DNA from: Podospora bellae-mahoneyi
Taxonomy: Eukaryota > Ascomycota > Sordariomycetes > Sordariales > Podosporaceae
Direction: 5' to 3'
Assembly: GCF_035222275.1 (NCBI RefSeq)
Contig: NC_085886.1
Location: 2,976,001-3,040,000, forward strand
DNA length: 64,000 nucleotides
Shown: piece by piece, positions 1-10,184 of the stretch
How positions within the stretch are numbered: the first letter of the stretch is position 1
Layout of the letters: the number at the start of each line of letters is the position of its first letter
Notes under the pieces: model-generated
Databases searched by the model: none
Told to the model about the DNA's origin: nothing
The model's input: only the letters and a program-made list of their open reading frames with translations
Program-made: the position numbers and the translations under genes

Positions 1-1257
1 TCCTCGGCCGTCTTGACGACACGCACACCAAGCGAGGTGAGAAATCCATGACCTTGCCTTGCCATTTTTGCAAACTTCTCGTGGGGGGGCAGGAGGTCCC
101 ATTCTGGTAGGAGGTAACCCCTGGTGATTGGACCGTATGTTTCGGTAAGACCATAGACGTGGACAGGGTAGAGGTTTAATGCGGTCATTTGCTCGAATAA
201 CCTCGCTGTTGGGGGGGACGCAGCAACAGTGACACGGACTGGGCTGGGGAGGACTTCGGCGTTGGGGTCGGCGCACAAAAGGGTGTTGACTGTTGGTGCT
301 GCGTTGAAGTGGGTGACCCCCTCGTTTTTGAGAAGAGACCAGATAAGCGGGTAGTCTATCTTCCTCAGACAGACGTGGGTTCCCCTCACGGCGGTGATGG
401 CCCAGGGAAAGGTCCAGCCTACGGCGTGGAACATGGGGAGGGTCCAGAGATACTTGCACCTGCCATCTGGGAGGTTGAGGCCCGACTCGACAATGTTGGC
501 CATGGTTGCCAGGTAGGCCCCGCGGTGGGTGTAGATTACCCCCTTTGGGCGGGAGGTTGTGCCAGAGGTGAAAGGGAGGGCGATGGTGGAATCTTCGTCG
601 GGGACGCGGGCTGAGATGAGGTCTGACCAGCCTTTTGAGCCGGTGGTGCGGTCGAGGATGAGGCCTTCGAGGACTGCTTCGTCAAAGGGGCCGGAGAGGA
701 CGCCTTCTGTTGCGTCGGTGTCCTGATATTGTTAGTTATTAGCTTTTACGGGAGATGAGAGAGCGTGGGGGGCTTACAAGATCAACGATGATTTTGACAT
801 TGGGGTGAGATTCTGTAAAGGCCTTCAACAGATTCTCATACTCCTTGTCGACAATGATGCAGTCCACCTCGGCAAAGTCGAAGATGTAGGTGATATCATC
901 TGGTTTCAGCCTGTAGTTTACTGGCACAATCACACCCCCAGCAGCAACAATCCCAAAGATGCTCTCCAAAAACGCCGGCGTGTTGGGTGCTAGCAGACCA
1001 ATGCGCTTGTAGCCATGCTTGCGGAAGTAGTACGCCAGCCCACGGGCACGGTCAGCGAGCTCCATGTAGGACCGCCGGAGGATCTTGTTGTTGGCTGTCA
1101 CATGGTAGACGGCCTCGGCATCGGGCTCAATGGCTGCGGCGCGTTCGAGGAAGTAAGTTGGCGAGAGGTGGGAGAAGTGGTGGGGTACTGATTCAGGGGT
1201 AGCCGAGTGGAAGATGTGGCCGAGGACGTTTCTGAGGCGGTTGGAGGGGCCTGACAT
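1..1257 (-). CDS. AMP-dependent acyl-CoA synthetase (3' end beyond window)
   Basis: This gene belongs to the ANL superfamily (acyl/aryl-CoA synthetases), which form an acyl-AMP and then an acyl-CoA thioester. The start is the ATG at 1257; the open frame runs further upstream but without an ATG. Exon 1 is 778-1257 and exon 2 is 1-722. The 55-nt intron 723-777 has a GTAAGC donor, a CTAAC branch site and a CAG acceptor, and its removal keeps the frame. Exon 1 encodes the N-terminal lobe (LLAPNTPAFLESIFGIVAAG). Exon 2 carries the P-loop-like signature TSGTTSRPKG near residue 216 and the adenine-binding motif GLTETYG near residue 354. About 400 residues are in the window; the catalytic-lysine C-terminal domain lies beyond position 1. 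The family is clear, but the chain-length specificity and compartment cannot be told from this part. Confidence 0.9.
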
Positions 1258-1578
1258 TGTGAATGACGATGAGGGTTGACGGTGACGGCGGATGGGAACC
1301 AAGCAACGACAAACACCGGTGAACTAGTAGTAACCAAAGATGGGGAAAAAGCCGTTGGACCGAGAGACCAAAAAAACCAAACCAGTGAAAAAACAGACGA
1401 TAGCAACACGCCAACGACCACGTCAACAGCGAGGGGACAAGGAGAAAGGGGGAACAGGGAACCAGCGACGAGCGAGCGAACACCTAGTACCTAGTAGCAG
1501 CAACAGAAAAGAGAGGATGGGGAGAGGAGAGGAGAAGAGAGGAGAGGGGAGGAGAGGTGAGGAGAGGTGAGGTATAGT

Positions 1579-1609
<31 letters not shown>

Positions 1610-2490
1610 GACAGTCTCAAAAACAGGTAAAACATCCAGCCGTCCGGGGCACCCCATACCTACATCACATCTCCAGCATAACCGTGTTCAAAGGGGGGGT
1701 TCCTTTCCTCGGCATCGAGAAGCCCACACAGAGTCCACAAAGCTTGAACAGCGCGGCCCCGGGACCACAGCGTGCCGCCGCCGTGTGCAAGCAACAGGAT
1801 CGCCAAGCGGGCCAACTTCCCCGCATCCGCGCAATGCCCAGGGCTAGGCCGGATTGGGGTAATCCACTTGACCGACCGAGAGGGCGGAGGTGCCGGTGAT
1901 TGCCGCTCCTCATTCTCACATGTTCAACTCTTTCTATTTATCATCAAGTGTTCGTATTCCAAAGAGAGAGAGAGAGCAAGAGTTGAGACGGAAAATATAT
2001 CCAGAGAAGGCAAACTTGTCAGAGGAAAACAAGGGTTTCACCCCACGTTCCGGTCTAAGTCTAGTCCCTTCTCAGAAAACCGTACCTGGAATTACCCCAC
2101 AGTTCCCCAATCTTGGCCTCTACGGAGCAGCCCACGTTGTTTTTTCTCAGCAAGCTAACCTGGGCCAGCATCATCAACCAAAGCCTGGAAAGTGGCAACG
2201 ACATCGAATCGCTCTTTCGGGGAGATGCTATTCGCGGCAGGGTCAGCCTCGCAACCACATCGGAATAACAAGCATTATGTCGTTTCATCTTCACATTCAC
2301 ATTCACACATCAAGGACCAGGTAATCAACTACCCATCAATCTTCATCTCATCATCCTCTTCCCTTTGGGAAGGACATTTCCATTCCATGTCATACACACA
2401 TACAAAAAAAAAAAAAAAGAAAGAAAAAAAAGGAAAAACTATCAATGCTCGCTATTCCACCCATCCATCCCATGTTCCACGAACCCCTTC
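1258..2490. other. Intergenic: upstream of acyl-CoA synthetase, downstream of GH1 gene
   Basis: I see no gene in this stretch. It holds a polypurine GGAGA-type tract at about 1500-1572, an (AT)14 microsatellite at 1582-1609, a short GA run near 1967-1980 and an A-rich tract at about 2403-2435. The last lies just past the stop of the minus-strand beta-glucosidase, so it is T-rich in that transcript's 3' flank. Confidence 0.6.
1582..1609. repeat. (AT)14 microsatellite
   Basis: Fourteen uninterrupted AT dinucleotides follow directly on a polypurine GGAGA/GGTGA tract. They lie about 330 bp upstream of the acyl-CoA synthetase start. Confidence 0.95.
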
Positions 2491-4001
2491 TTACTCCTTC
2501 TTAATCAAGCTCTCAAACAGCGGCTTCATCGCCTTGGCGCTCTTCTTGGGGTATCTCTTCTGATCATTCTCATAGTCGACATACGTCACACCAAACCTCG
2601 TCTCGTACCCCTCAGCCCACTCAAAGTTGTCCATCAGCGACCAGGCCAGGTAACCCCGGACGTTGACGCCATCCTCGGAGAAGGCCTTGGCCATGGCGTG
2701 GACATAGTCGTCAAAGTACTTGACTCTAAAGTCGTCCTCGACAATCTGCTCCAGGCTCATGTCGTTCTCGCCCTTGAGCGAGGTGCCGTTCTCGGTGACG
2801 TAGATCTTGGGGTAGCCGTACCTCTTGCTCAGCCAGTTGAGCAAGTCCCGGAAACCCTGGGCGTGGGGGCGGAGCCAGAAGGACTGCGTCTCGGGGCCGA
2901 TGCACTCGCCGCTCTTGGAATAGAAGAGCGTCTCGAGGTTGCCGAGGAAGTCGTCGTCGGGAGGGGTGCCGGTCTTGTGCTTGATGTAGTTGGCCGTGTA
3001 GTGGTTCATGCCATAAAAGTCGTTGGAGCCCTTGACGAGCGCAACCTCCTCAGGAGTGAAAGTGGGGAGGCGGTCGCCGAGTTGCTTGAGCATCGAGTCG
3101 GGGTACTTGCCAAAGTAGATGGGGTCGGCAAACCACGAGATGGCGAACTCGATCTTGCGGTCGCAGGCCTCAACGTCGGCGGGGTCCTCGGGGTCCCAGG
3201 GGAGGACGGCGTCGCCGTTCAGCGTGATGCCGATCTCGCCGCCGTTGACGGGCTTGAACTCCTCGCGGTAGACCTTGACGGCCTTGCCGTGGGCGATGAG
3301 GATGTTGTGGCCGACGATCCAGCACTCGCGGGCGCTGTCGCCGACGGCGGAGCGGGTGCGGTCAGAGGTGTGGCCGGGGGCGAAATAGCCAGAGTTGTAG
3401 CCGAGGATGGAGGTGCACCAGGGCTCGTTGAAGGTGATCCAGTGCTTGCACTTGGGGATGGCCTTGAAGAGGACGCGGGCGTAGTTCTCAAAGTCGGCGG
3501 TGAACTCCTCCTTGTTGAGGAAGCCGCCGTAGCGCTTGTCGAGGGCGTCGGGGAGATCCCAGTGGAAGAGGGTGATGAAGGGGGTGATGCCGGCCTCGAG
3601 GAGGTCGTCGACGAACTTGACGTAGTGGTCAAGACCCTTCTGGTTGACGGGGTCGTTGCGGCCACCGAGGGGGATGACGCGGGACCAGGAGATGGAGAAG
3701 CGGTAGGCCTTGGCGCCCAACGACTTCAGGAGGTCAATGTCCTCCTTGGTGCGCTTGTACGAGTCACAAGCGACGGCACCGGAGCTGCCATCAGCGATCT
3801 TGCCGGGGATGGCACAGAAGGTGTCCCAAATGGAGGGGCCACGGCCATCGACATCAGCGGAACCCTCGATCTGGTACCTGTGTGTGAGGGAGAACAACGT
3901 CAGCCATGCTGATGAGGTGGGTAAGGCAGATAAGAGGTGGATGAGGGACAAACTCACGCAGCGGTAGCGAAACCCCACAGGAAATCACTGGGAAGAGACA
4001 T
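2491..4001 (-). CDS. gh1-1: GH1 beta-glucosidase, intracellular type
   Basis: This glycoside hydrolase family 1 enzyme hydrolyses cellobiose and other beta-glucosides by a retaining mechanism. Exon 1 is 3958-4001 and exon 2 is 2491-3877. The 80-nt intron 3878-3957 has a GTGAGT donor and a CAG acceptor; joining gives the canonical N-terminus (LPSDFLWGFATAAYQIEG). The product is 476 residues, the usual length for fungal intracellular GH1 enzymes, and has no signal peptide. The acid/base glutamate lies in TFNEP (E166) and the nucleophile in VTENG (E377). The aglycone-site segment WSLMDNFEWAEGY is also present. The symbol follows the Neurospora GH1 gene. In that group such enzymes take part in intracellular cellobiose use and cellulase induction; that role is inferred here from family membership. 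A TATATATA box lies about 100 bp upstream. Confidence 0.95.
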
Positions 4002-5772
4002 GATGGGCAGCTAACTCTTTTGTTTCTAGGGGAGGTGTAGATTGAAGACAGAATCTCTCAAGCAGCCACACAGATTTGGGGAGGGGGGAGGACATGTGTT
4101 ATATATACACAAACCTCTGATATGCTGCCATGGGTTTCATGGCCGTTACTCCTCCCATTGTCCCCCCCATTCTCCCGTGTTTCGGACCGTCGACACCGAG
4201 AAAAAGGCTAGGCATAGGCTGAGATGGGCGGGTTTGTACCTAGCCGCGTTGCGCACTTGCATCATGGTACGCATACCGCTGTAAGACCGGGTCAAGGACC
4301 CCAGTTTGTCTGCTTCTCCACCGCGGGGTAATATCAGTTTTCTTGCGTGTTAGCTCAAGCAACAACAAGATGGAGGAGATATGGGGCATGGGGGTAACAT
4401 TGTGATTGTGTTTCCTCACAAAAGTGACCTGCAGACCCCGTGGAAGCGGAGAGGGAGGGGGGACCCTTTCCCACGATCAAACACATATGCGTAACCCAAT
4501 CACAACCTCCCGCCCAGCCTCAAGCGTCGGAGGAAAGCAAAGAAAGATCCGGACTTTTGGCATTCGCCCAGTGATTCCAGAAAGACGGTCGAAACGGTCC
4601 TACCCCCGGCAGCAGCAGCAAACCCCAGTTTTTGTTTCCCGTACCTTACAGCAAGGCTTTCTCGTAGAGCCGCAAAAGACCCAGCCCAGCACTGTTCTCT
4701 CTCATGAAAAAGACTGCCCCGTTCGAAACCCCTCTTCAACAACAACACATCTCATGTGAACCACAAAATGATATTATCCTTTAAAACCCGCGCAAAACCC
4801 CACCAACACTTTTCCCCCTCCACCAACTGATCAACTCTCTCCCAACCCACAGCCCGCTTTTCGGAATCCCGGGCCGCAAAGGATCAAGCGCCCTTCCGGC
4901 TGGGTAAACCTCGGGGAAACTCTTCAAGTTTATCGATCACGAGTCCCTCCCCCCTCTCAACAGGCAGGGGTGGCAATTCAATCAACGGCAGGACACCGCC
5001 CGCGCTGCCGAGATGAGCCTCTTCAACCTGCCGCCCGGAGTATCTACGCGAAAACAACCAAACTCCTAGATACAAAAAGCGGTGTCGCGTATGGCAAAAT
5101 GCCGGCTGTGGCTAATCCTCGGCCGAACTGACGATTCACATCCCTCAGTGATCATCAACCCACCCGGAACAGGCTTCAACTTTGCTTGTTCGTCCGGAAC
5201 ACCGTCCCTTTTGATCCCTCCCTCATTCCTTGCATCTCCCGGCAAGCCGGACCTGCATGAATTTATTTTACGATCTACTCAGCCGAGCACTTGCTTCGGG
5301 ATATCTTCGGGTTGAGAGAGAGAGTGAGAGAGAGAGAGAGACGGTAAACTCGTTCCGATGATTATATTCTCTGGCGGTGACCCAACATCTTGTTTTGTTT
5401 TGATTGTTCCTGTCTGGTGTCTTGGTGTTGCCATATTTGTGTCTTGATGTCGGTCCAAAACCAGACAACCACCTGACACTATTCTTACAATCGGTAAAGT
5501 TAAGTAAAGTAAGTTAGTTCTCTCTTTCAACAACTCGTAATAAAGATGTGATAATTACTGTGTAATAAACTCCAGATATGCCCCTTCCCTATCTCTGCAA
5601 ACAAAGCCCCACTTGTACTGTTGTCCTCTCTAGAAGAGATGATCAATAAGACCCCGATTCACCATACCGAAGAAAAACCAACCCAAGCAATACCAACTGA
5701 GTTCCTTAGCACAACCACGCCCCCTTTTTTTTTTTTACCGGTCACCATCAACCTCACCATCATGCCCCCCCC
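4002..5772. other. Intergenic: GH1 promoter and 3' flank of the GFA-like gene
   Basis: This 1.77-kb stretch has no supportable gene. It carries the GH1 TATA box (4100-4107), a CGG-N10-CCG pair near 4182-4197, a CCAAT sequence at about 4496-4500, a GC-rich CCGCGGGG near 4321 that would suit a Cre1-type site, and a GA microsatellite at about 5313-5341. The regulatory readings are pattern matches only. Confidence 0.4.
4100..4107 (-). promoter_or_regulatory. TATA box of the GH1 gene
   Basis: TATATATA lies on the minus strand about 100 bp upstream of the GH1 ATG at 4001. Usual TATA-to-start spacing would predict a short leader of roughly 70 nt. A strong TATA box fits an inducible gene. Confidence 0.55.
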
Positions 5773-6546
5773 TCAACGGCCCATCTCCCTCCCACCACCC
5801 CCTTCCGCCAACTCAAACTTCCTCTTCCTCCCCCCTTCCCCCTCAGTCTCTCCCTCCAGTTCGTCCCCATCAACCCACTCACTAATCTCATACTCAACCC
5901 TTCTAACCGCCCGGGCTCCCCTCTCTTCCCTCACAACCCTCCTCATCTCCCGTCTCCTCAACCTCCCCAATCTACTCCCCTCCACCAACCCCTCAAACCA
6001 ATCACTCCCCCTCTTCACCTCCAACCCATCATTCCCCGTTTGTCCCTTTCCCTCCTCCTCAGCATCACTATCACCAGGCGACGTACCAGTCAGGTTATCA
6101 ATCTTGCCCAAATCGCTCTCCCAGAGGGAGTTGACAGTAACTTGTATATACTCCCCCTCCCCCTCAGGACTCGAAGTGTGATACGACAGCGGCGTCCCGC
6201 AGTACCCGCAAAACGTATGCAGAGTATTCGGTGCGTTGGGGGGTGTATAAGACCGGTGAATCAACGAGTGGGACTCGTCTGGGAGGACGGGGAGGGTGAG
6301 GGAGCGGTAGGACGAGAGGGGAACGCGGAGGAGGGGGGTGAGGGGGTGGCCTGAGAGGGGGTGGTTAGCTTGGGATGTAAAGGGGGGAGATAATGGGGAG
6401 GGGAGGAGGGGGGGGGGGTGCGTACGTTGATTAAACAGCAGACGAGCAGCTTGACTACCCGTCGAAGAAGACGGTGTTTCTTGTTTGGGGAATTGCACAA
6501 TGTAGATATTCCGACCGCATTGGCAGCCGCCGTGGAGGAGGGACAT
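5773..6546 (-). CDS. GFA / CENP-V-fold (DUF636) zinc-binding protein
   Basis: Exon 1 is 6426-6546 and exon 2 is 5773-6350. The 75-nt intron 6351-6425 is pyrimidine-rich, with a GTACGC donor, a CTAAC branch site and a CAG acceptor. Splicing gives 232 residues. The N-terminus HGGCQCGR and the later FCGYCGTP (about residues 85-92 of the spliced product) are the paired zinc-binding motifs of the glutathione-dependent formaldehyde-activating enzyme/CENP-V fold. Most fungal members have no proven reaction and formaldehyde activity should not be assumed. The C-terminal third is charged (Glu/Arg/Lys-rich) and probably disordered. The coding strand is C-rich in its first half and strongly G-rich in its second. 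Confidence 0.8.
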   Translation of the reverse strand: MSLLHGGCQCGRNIYIVQFPKQETPSSSTGSQAARLLFNQRTHPPPLLPSPLSPPFTSQANHPLSGHPLTPLLRVPLSSYRSLTLPVLPDESHSLIHRSYTPPNAPNTLHTFCGYCGTPLSYHTSSPEGEGEYIQVTVNSLWESDLGKIDNLTGTSPGDSDAEEEGKGQTGNDGLEVKRGSDWFEGLVEGSRLGRLRRREMRRVVREERGARAVRRVEYEISEWVDGDELEGETEGEGGRKRKFELAEGGGGREMGR

Positions 6547-7481
6547 TTTCACTGGGCTGGAGGGGGGGGGGTTGGTTATCTGGAGAGAGAGAGAAAAGGT
6601 TTTGTTGACAAGGTGATCAAAGTTATCACAGCCACCGAATCGAGGCTTCAAAGCTGGTGGTGGTGGTGTTGAGGTCGTGAAGCGGGGTGGTGGTGTATAG
6701 CTTTCCCAAAGTCGATAGCAACAAAGCGACAGTTTGTCAAGTCAGTCAAATAGTGCGTGCGCAGCGCGGGGTTGGGAAGCAAGAAAGTCTAAAATGCCCT
6801 TATTGACAAGAAAATGTGCACACACACACACACACACCTGCCGCTTGACATCAGATGGGAGTGATGTTATAACCTAGCAAGCAGGAGCCAGAGCAAACGA
6901 GCCAAGAGGTGCTTGCAAGTGACAGACAGGATCGAGAGGTTTCTAGAAGGTGTCGACACCTACCCAACCTACTTGACTTATATCCCAGAACCGGATTTGC
7001 AGACAGTTTCCATATAGGTTTTACGGTGCTACCTGGAATATGCCTATCTAATTACCGCGAGACGGGAGGGGCGCTCTTTGTTGCTTGTGTTCGTTTCCGG
7101 TGGTCTAGGTAGGAGAAGAGAATGGGCACGCAATGAAATTGCAACGTATCTGACTAGTCTGCCATGCTGGCTAGGCATGGTAGCCTGCTGCATGAGCGTT
7201 CGTGGGATTGCTGCAGGCTGCTCGGAGAATACTGGGTGTAGGTAGAAGTCAGCCCAGTAGGGTTACGTCTGTGGTCTCCCGATGCCGTCGAGTGGTTTGA
7301 CAGCCAAGATGTTCAAGGAAATTTGGTGAGATTAGGAGAACAATAATGTCGAGCGCTTTTCAGCGTTGCCCATGAGTGCTGTATCTTAATTGATTATCAT
7401 GAACTGCCTGGTTGCAGCCTCGTTGATGCTAATAACTTGGATTGCCTGAACCAAAAAAAAACATGCAAAAAATGGAAAGAT
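6547..7481. other. Intergenic between GFA-like gene and tRNA-iMet
   Basis: No gene is seen. There is a short (CA)n run at about 6820-6837 and the poly-T pol III terminators of the neighbouring minus-strand tRNA at the right end. Confidence 0.5.
7467..7472 (-). terminator. Pol III terminator of tRNA-iMet
   Basis: A run of six T on the minus strand begins about 10 nt past the discriminator base of the tRNA. A second run of nine T (7453-7461) follows as a possible backup. Confidence 0.75.
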
Positions 7482-7553
7482 TAGCTGCAACTCGTTTCGA
7501 TCGAGTGACCTCCGGGTTATGAGCCCGGCGCGCTTCCGCTGCGCCATGCAGCT
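7482..7553 (-). tRNA. Initiator tRNA-Met (CAT)
   Basis: The minus strand folds as a 72-nt tRNA without an intron. The acceptor stem is AGCTGCA with TGCAGCT, giving the A1:U72 pair typical of eukaryotic initiators, and the discriminator is A. The anticodon loop is CTCATAA. The T-loop reads ATCGAAA rather than TTCRA, the classic initiator feature, and three G:C pairs sit at the base of the anticodon stem (GGG/CCC). A T6 terminator lies just downstream. Confidence 0.96.
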
Positions 7554-7838
7554 TGTTAATCACCTCTTGATGTTTGCTGTGGACGAAAACTCTGATTATC
7601 ACTGTGGATCAATGGGCGCTACTATTGTGGGTTTTTTTTTTCGTCCTCAAAAAGTTGAGAATGGCATTGTGGGTTTGTGGATGAATGAAAGGCAAGGATA
7701 CGCATGTGGCTCTGGGCGGGTACATGCGGGTTGCATAAGCCATCCTCACTGTCAGGCTGTGAACAAACAGAAGAATTGGCACTGCAAGTCAGTAAATGTG
7801 CAATCTTTGTCAACTTGTAGCTTTTTAAAAACAAAATG

Positions 7839-7925
7839 GTGTTTGAAAGATTGTCGAGAGGCCTTAAAAGATAGTCAATATGGCTTCAAAAAATAGTCAA
7901 GAGGCCTTCAAAATAGTCAAGAGGC
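7839..7925 (-). repeat. Degenerate 20-22 bp tandem array A
   Basis: Four consecutive units of 20-22 bp each begin GCCTTCAAA or GCTTCAAA (one starts GTGTTTGAAA) and run on through ATAGTCAAGAG. Read on the minus strand the unit is close to CTCTTGACTATTTTGAAGGC. The same motif recurs at four or five other intergenic places in the window. Confidence 0.75.
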
Positions 7926-8308
7926 CTGTTCACTTTCTATCAAGGCATGGTTCAGCATATGATGTACATTGGCTTACTACTTGTAAAGCACCAATTATTC
8001 TGTCCACTGCAGGGGAGCAAGGCAAAAATACCAGTAACACATCAATGATGAGAAGGGCAATAGGGGTTATGAATCATAGCATTAACTCCTCTCCTCTATA
8101 CATCCACTCAAATATCCTAGCAGCCTCTGCCTCTCCTATCCTATCACCTCAACATCACCACCGCCTCCCTCTGTCAGTGATCAAACAGAAAAAAGAACAA
8201 ACGCCTAGGTTCATGGTCCCGTGGTATATTAGAGCAGAATCTCATCAGCAACTTCCCATCTTACAACCCCCCACCACCCAACTAACAAACAACAAATAAC
8301 TAAACACC

Positions 8309-8336
<28 letters not shown>
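8309..8336. repeat. 28-nt poly(A) tract
   Basis: Twenty-eight consecutive A residues are followed by GGGGG. It lies in the 3' flank of the ERF4-like gene. I saw no target-site duplication or retroposed body next to it. Confidence 0.9.
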
Positions 8337-8339
<3 letters not shown>

Positions 8340-8496
8340 GGTATGTAACAGTGATAAAACTTATGTGCAAAGATGAAAAAAAAACAACAACAACGAAAAA
8401 CGAAAAAACTCATCAGTCATACGCGTACAAGATATGTCAAGACCGATAACAGTGGTTAGTGCAAAAAAAAAAAAAATTACCCAACGAAAAAAAACC

Positions 8497-10184
8497 CTAA
8501 GCAGTCAAAGCAGGAGGAGGAACCGTCAAGTCTGGTACTTGCGGTTGCCCATCACCCTCACCGCCCGAGGCCCCAGACATGGTAGGCGACGCCGGGGCGA
8601 TTTCTGGATCGGGGATTTGAATATCAAGCTATCCCGCAAAGTTAGCCATCTGCCACCCCATCCAACTCCCAAGAAGAAACAAGAACTCACACTCATGTAC
8701 CCCGTCCTCCTCAACGGCACGATCTTGGGCGGGATCACATTCCCCCCCTCATCCCCAGGGTGATCCGCCCTCACCGTCTTCTCCATCTCCTTATTCCACT
8801 CTTCAATCCACTTCTCCAAACGCTTCAGCCTGCTCTTCACCCCCGTAAGTCCAAAGTCGTCCCACAACCACCCCGTCGCCAAACCGAGTACACCATCCAA
8901 AATGTTCCTCCAGTTGTACGCGCTAAAGGCCGGCACGAGCTCGCTGTTGAGTTTTTCTATTACTCTCCTAAATTCCTGCTCGCTTACTCCTGCTGGGTCC
9001 AAGATGTCCGGGTAGAGGTTGGAGAACGTCGGGGCGAGGTCACCTTCCAACAGCCAGTCCCTACGGATGCGGATTACACGTGTGGTGGTGTATTCTGGCG
9101 AGTCTATCGGCACGTGAGGGTTCAGATGTGGGTAGCAGGGATGTTGGGGGCCCCATTCCTCGCCATTGTCAGGTTGCTCATCTGGGTCGCCCATGATGGA
9201 GGAGTCAGATGACATTTCGGAGCCGATGCCTGACATGCGGGAGGCCATGGACAGACGCGGGTTGGCCACATCCGGCCCACGTTCCAGGTCACGGGAGTAA
9301 CGATCTCCTGCGCCGACATTGTTGTCCGGCTGGGACGGTAATGGTGGTGGCGCCATGACTTCTTTGCCTTTTCCTTTTCCTTTGCTGTCTCCCCTCTGGT
9401 GTTTTGCTGTCGATTGATCAAAACTGAGACCGAATGGTACTCGAAGACGTGACGAGATGCTCTGGCCGCGGCTTCTGGTTTTTCGGAATTCGGACACGGA
9501 GAAGAGGTGCTGGGATGGGGGCTGTTGCCGCAAAAAGGATGGCCCTGGATGGCAAGCCTCGATCGGCGAGGGTGAAGGTGTGGCGCGAACCGATGGCGGA
9601 AGGCTGATGCGTTGCTCGGCGCCGGCGTTGCGTTCGAGGTGAAGACTGATCCGGTTTGAGATGGATTGACGCGGTCGCTGTTCGGGACTCTGTAAAAGTG
9701 GGTGCTCACCAGCGGCGGCCCTGCTGGGCTCCTCGGCAGTGATAGGGGTAACTGTCAGCGGGACGGGCGGAGGAGGAGGTGAAGACGGAGCACGGCGTCT
9801 GCGAGCAGTGCCGTCGGAAGAGGTTGGTGTTCTCGGGGTCGAGTTGGTGGGGTTCCACAGACGGGCGGGCGAGGTTCGTTGGAGTGGTCGGTGGAAAGGG
9901 GTACCGCGGGTCTGGAATGGGGACTGATCAGGGAAGGATGATTCCTGGGCGCTGGGTCGGCCCCGCCGTAACAAACTGCTTTTTCTGCGCAACGGCCGGC
10001 CGGGCGTTACTGGTTCGAATGGCGGAGCGGCGGGCGCGGGAGAATCGAAGGGGTAAGGGGGCTGCTTGGTCGGCGGAGACGACAGACTCGTGTTTGTGTG
10101 CTGGGTCGGTCGGGCGGCGGTTGACGCATCTAGGGCGGTATCTTGCTCGTGGGGGGGCGCGTGGGAAGCCGTCGGAAAGATATT
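8497..10184 (-). CDS. erf4: Erf4/Golgin-A7-type palmitoyltransferase subunit (start unresolved)
   Basis: The C-terminal part matches the Golgin A7/ERF4 domain (VIRIRRDWLLEGDLAPTFSN, then AYNWRNILDGVLGLATGWLW). This subunit partners the DHHC enzyme Erf2 to S-acylate Ras at the ER/Golgi. The last exon is 8497-8628. The 62-nt intron 8629-8690 (GTGAGT, CTAAC, TAG) is in phase 0. The upstream exon is open from 8691 to the TAG at 10185-10187. It encodes a Pro/Ser/Arg-rich, probably disordered N-terminus, but the first in-frame ATG is at 9356; starting there gives 265 residues. The long stop-free Pro/Ser-rich stretch upstream suggests that translation starts earlier, from an unseen 5' exon or a near-cognate codon. 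Coordinates give the full open stretch; the N-terminus is unproven. Confidence 0.75.

Larger units (their letters stand above)
7554..8496. other. Intergenic: 3' flank of ERF4 gene, repeat array and poly(A) tracts
   Basis: No gene is seen. The stretch contains a degenerate 20-22 bp tandem array (7839-7925), a 28-nt A tract (8309-8336) and a shorter A tract (8462-8475). The A tracts are T-rich in the sense of the minus-strand ERF4 gene and lie just beyond its stop. Confidence 0.55.

Noticed and set aside
2365-3912. 515-codon open frame on the plus strand
   Set aside because: It lies exactly opposite the GH1 beta-glucosidase exon. Strong C/G third-position bias removes stops from that antisense frame, and the minus-strand frame has the catalytic motifs.
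4182-4197. CGG-N10-CCG as a Zn2Cys6 (CLR-2 or Gal4-like) site upstream of GH1
   Set aside because: The spacing is N10 rather than the N11 expected for those factors, and a single occurrence is not evidence of binding.
8041-8336. Possible retroposed element ending in A28
   Set aside because: There is no target-site duplication, no pol III box and no coding body. The tract is more simply a T-rich 3' flank of the ERF4-like gene.
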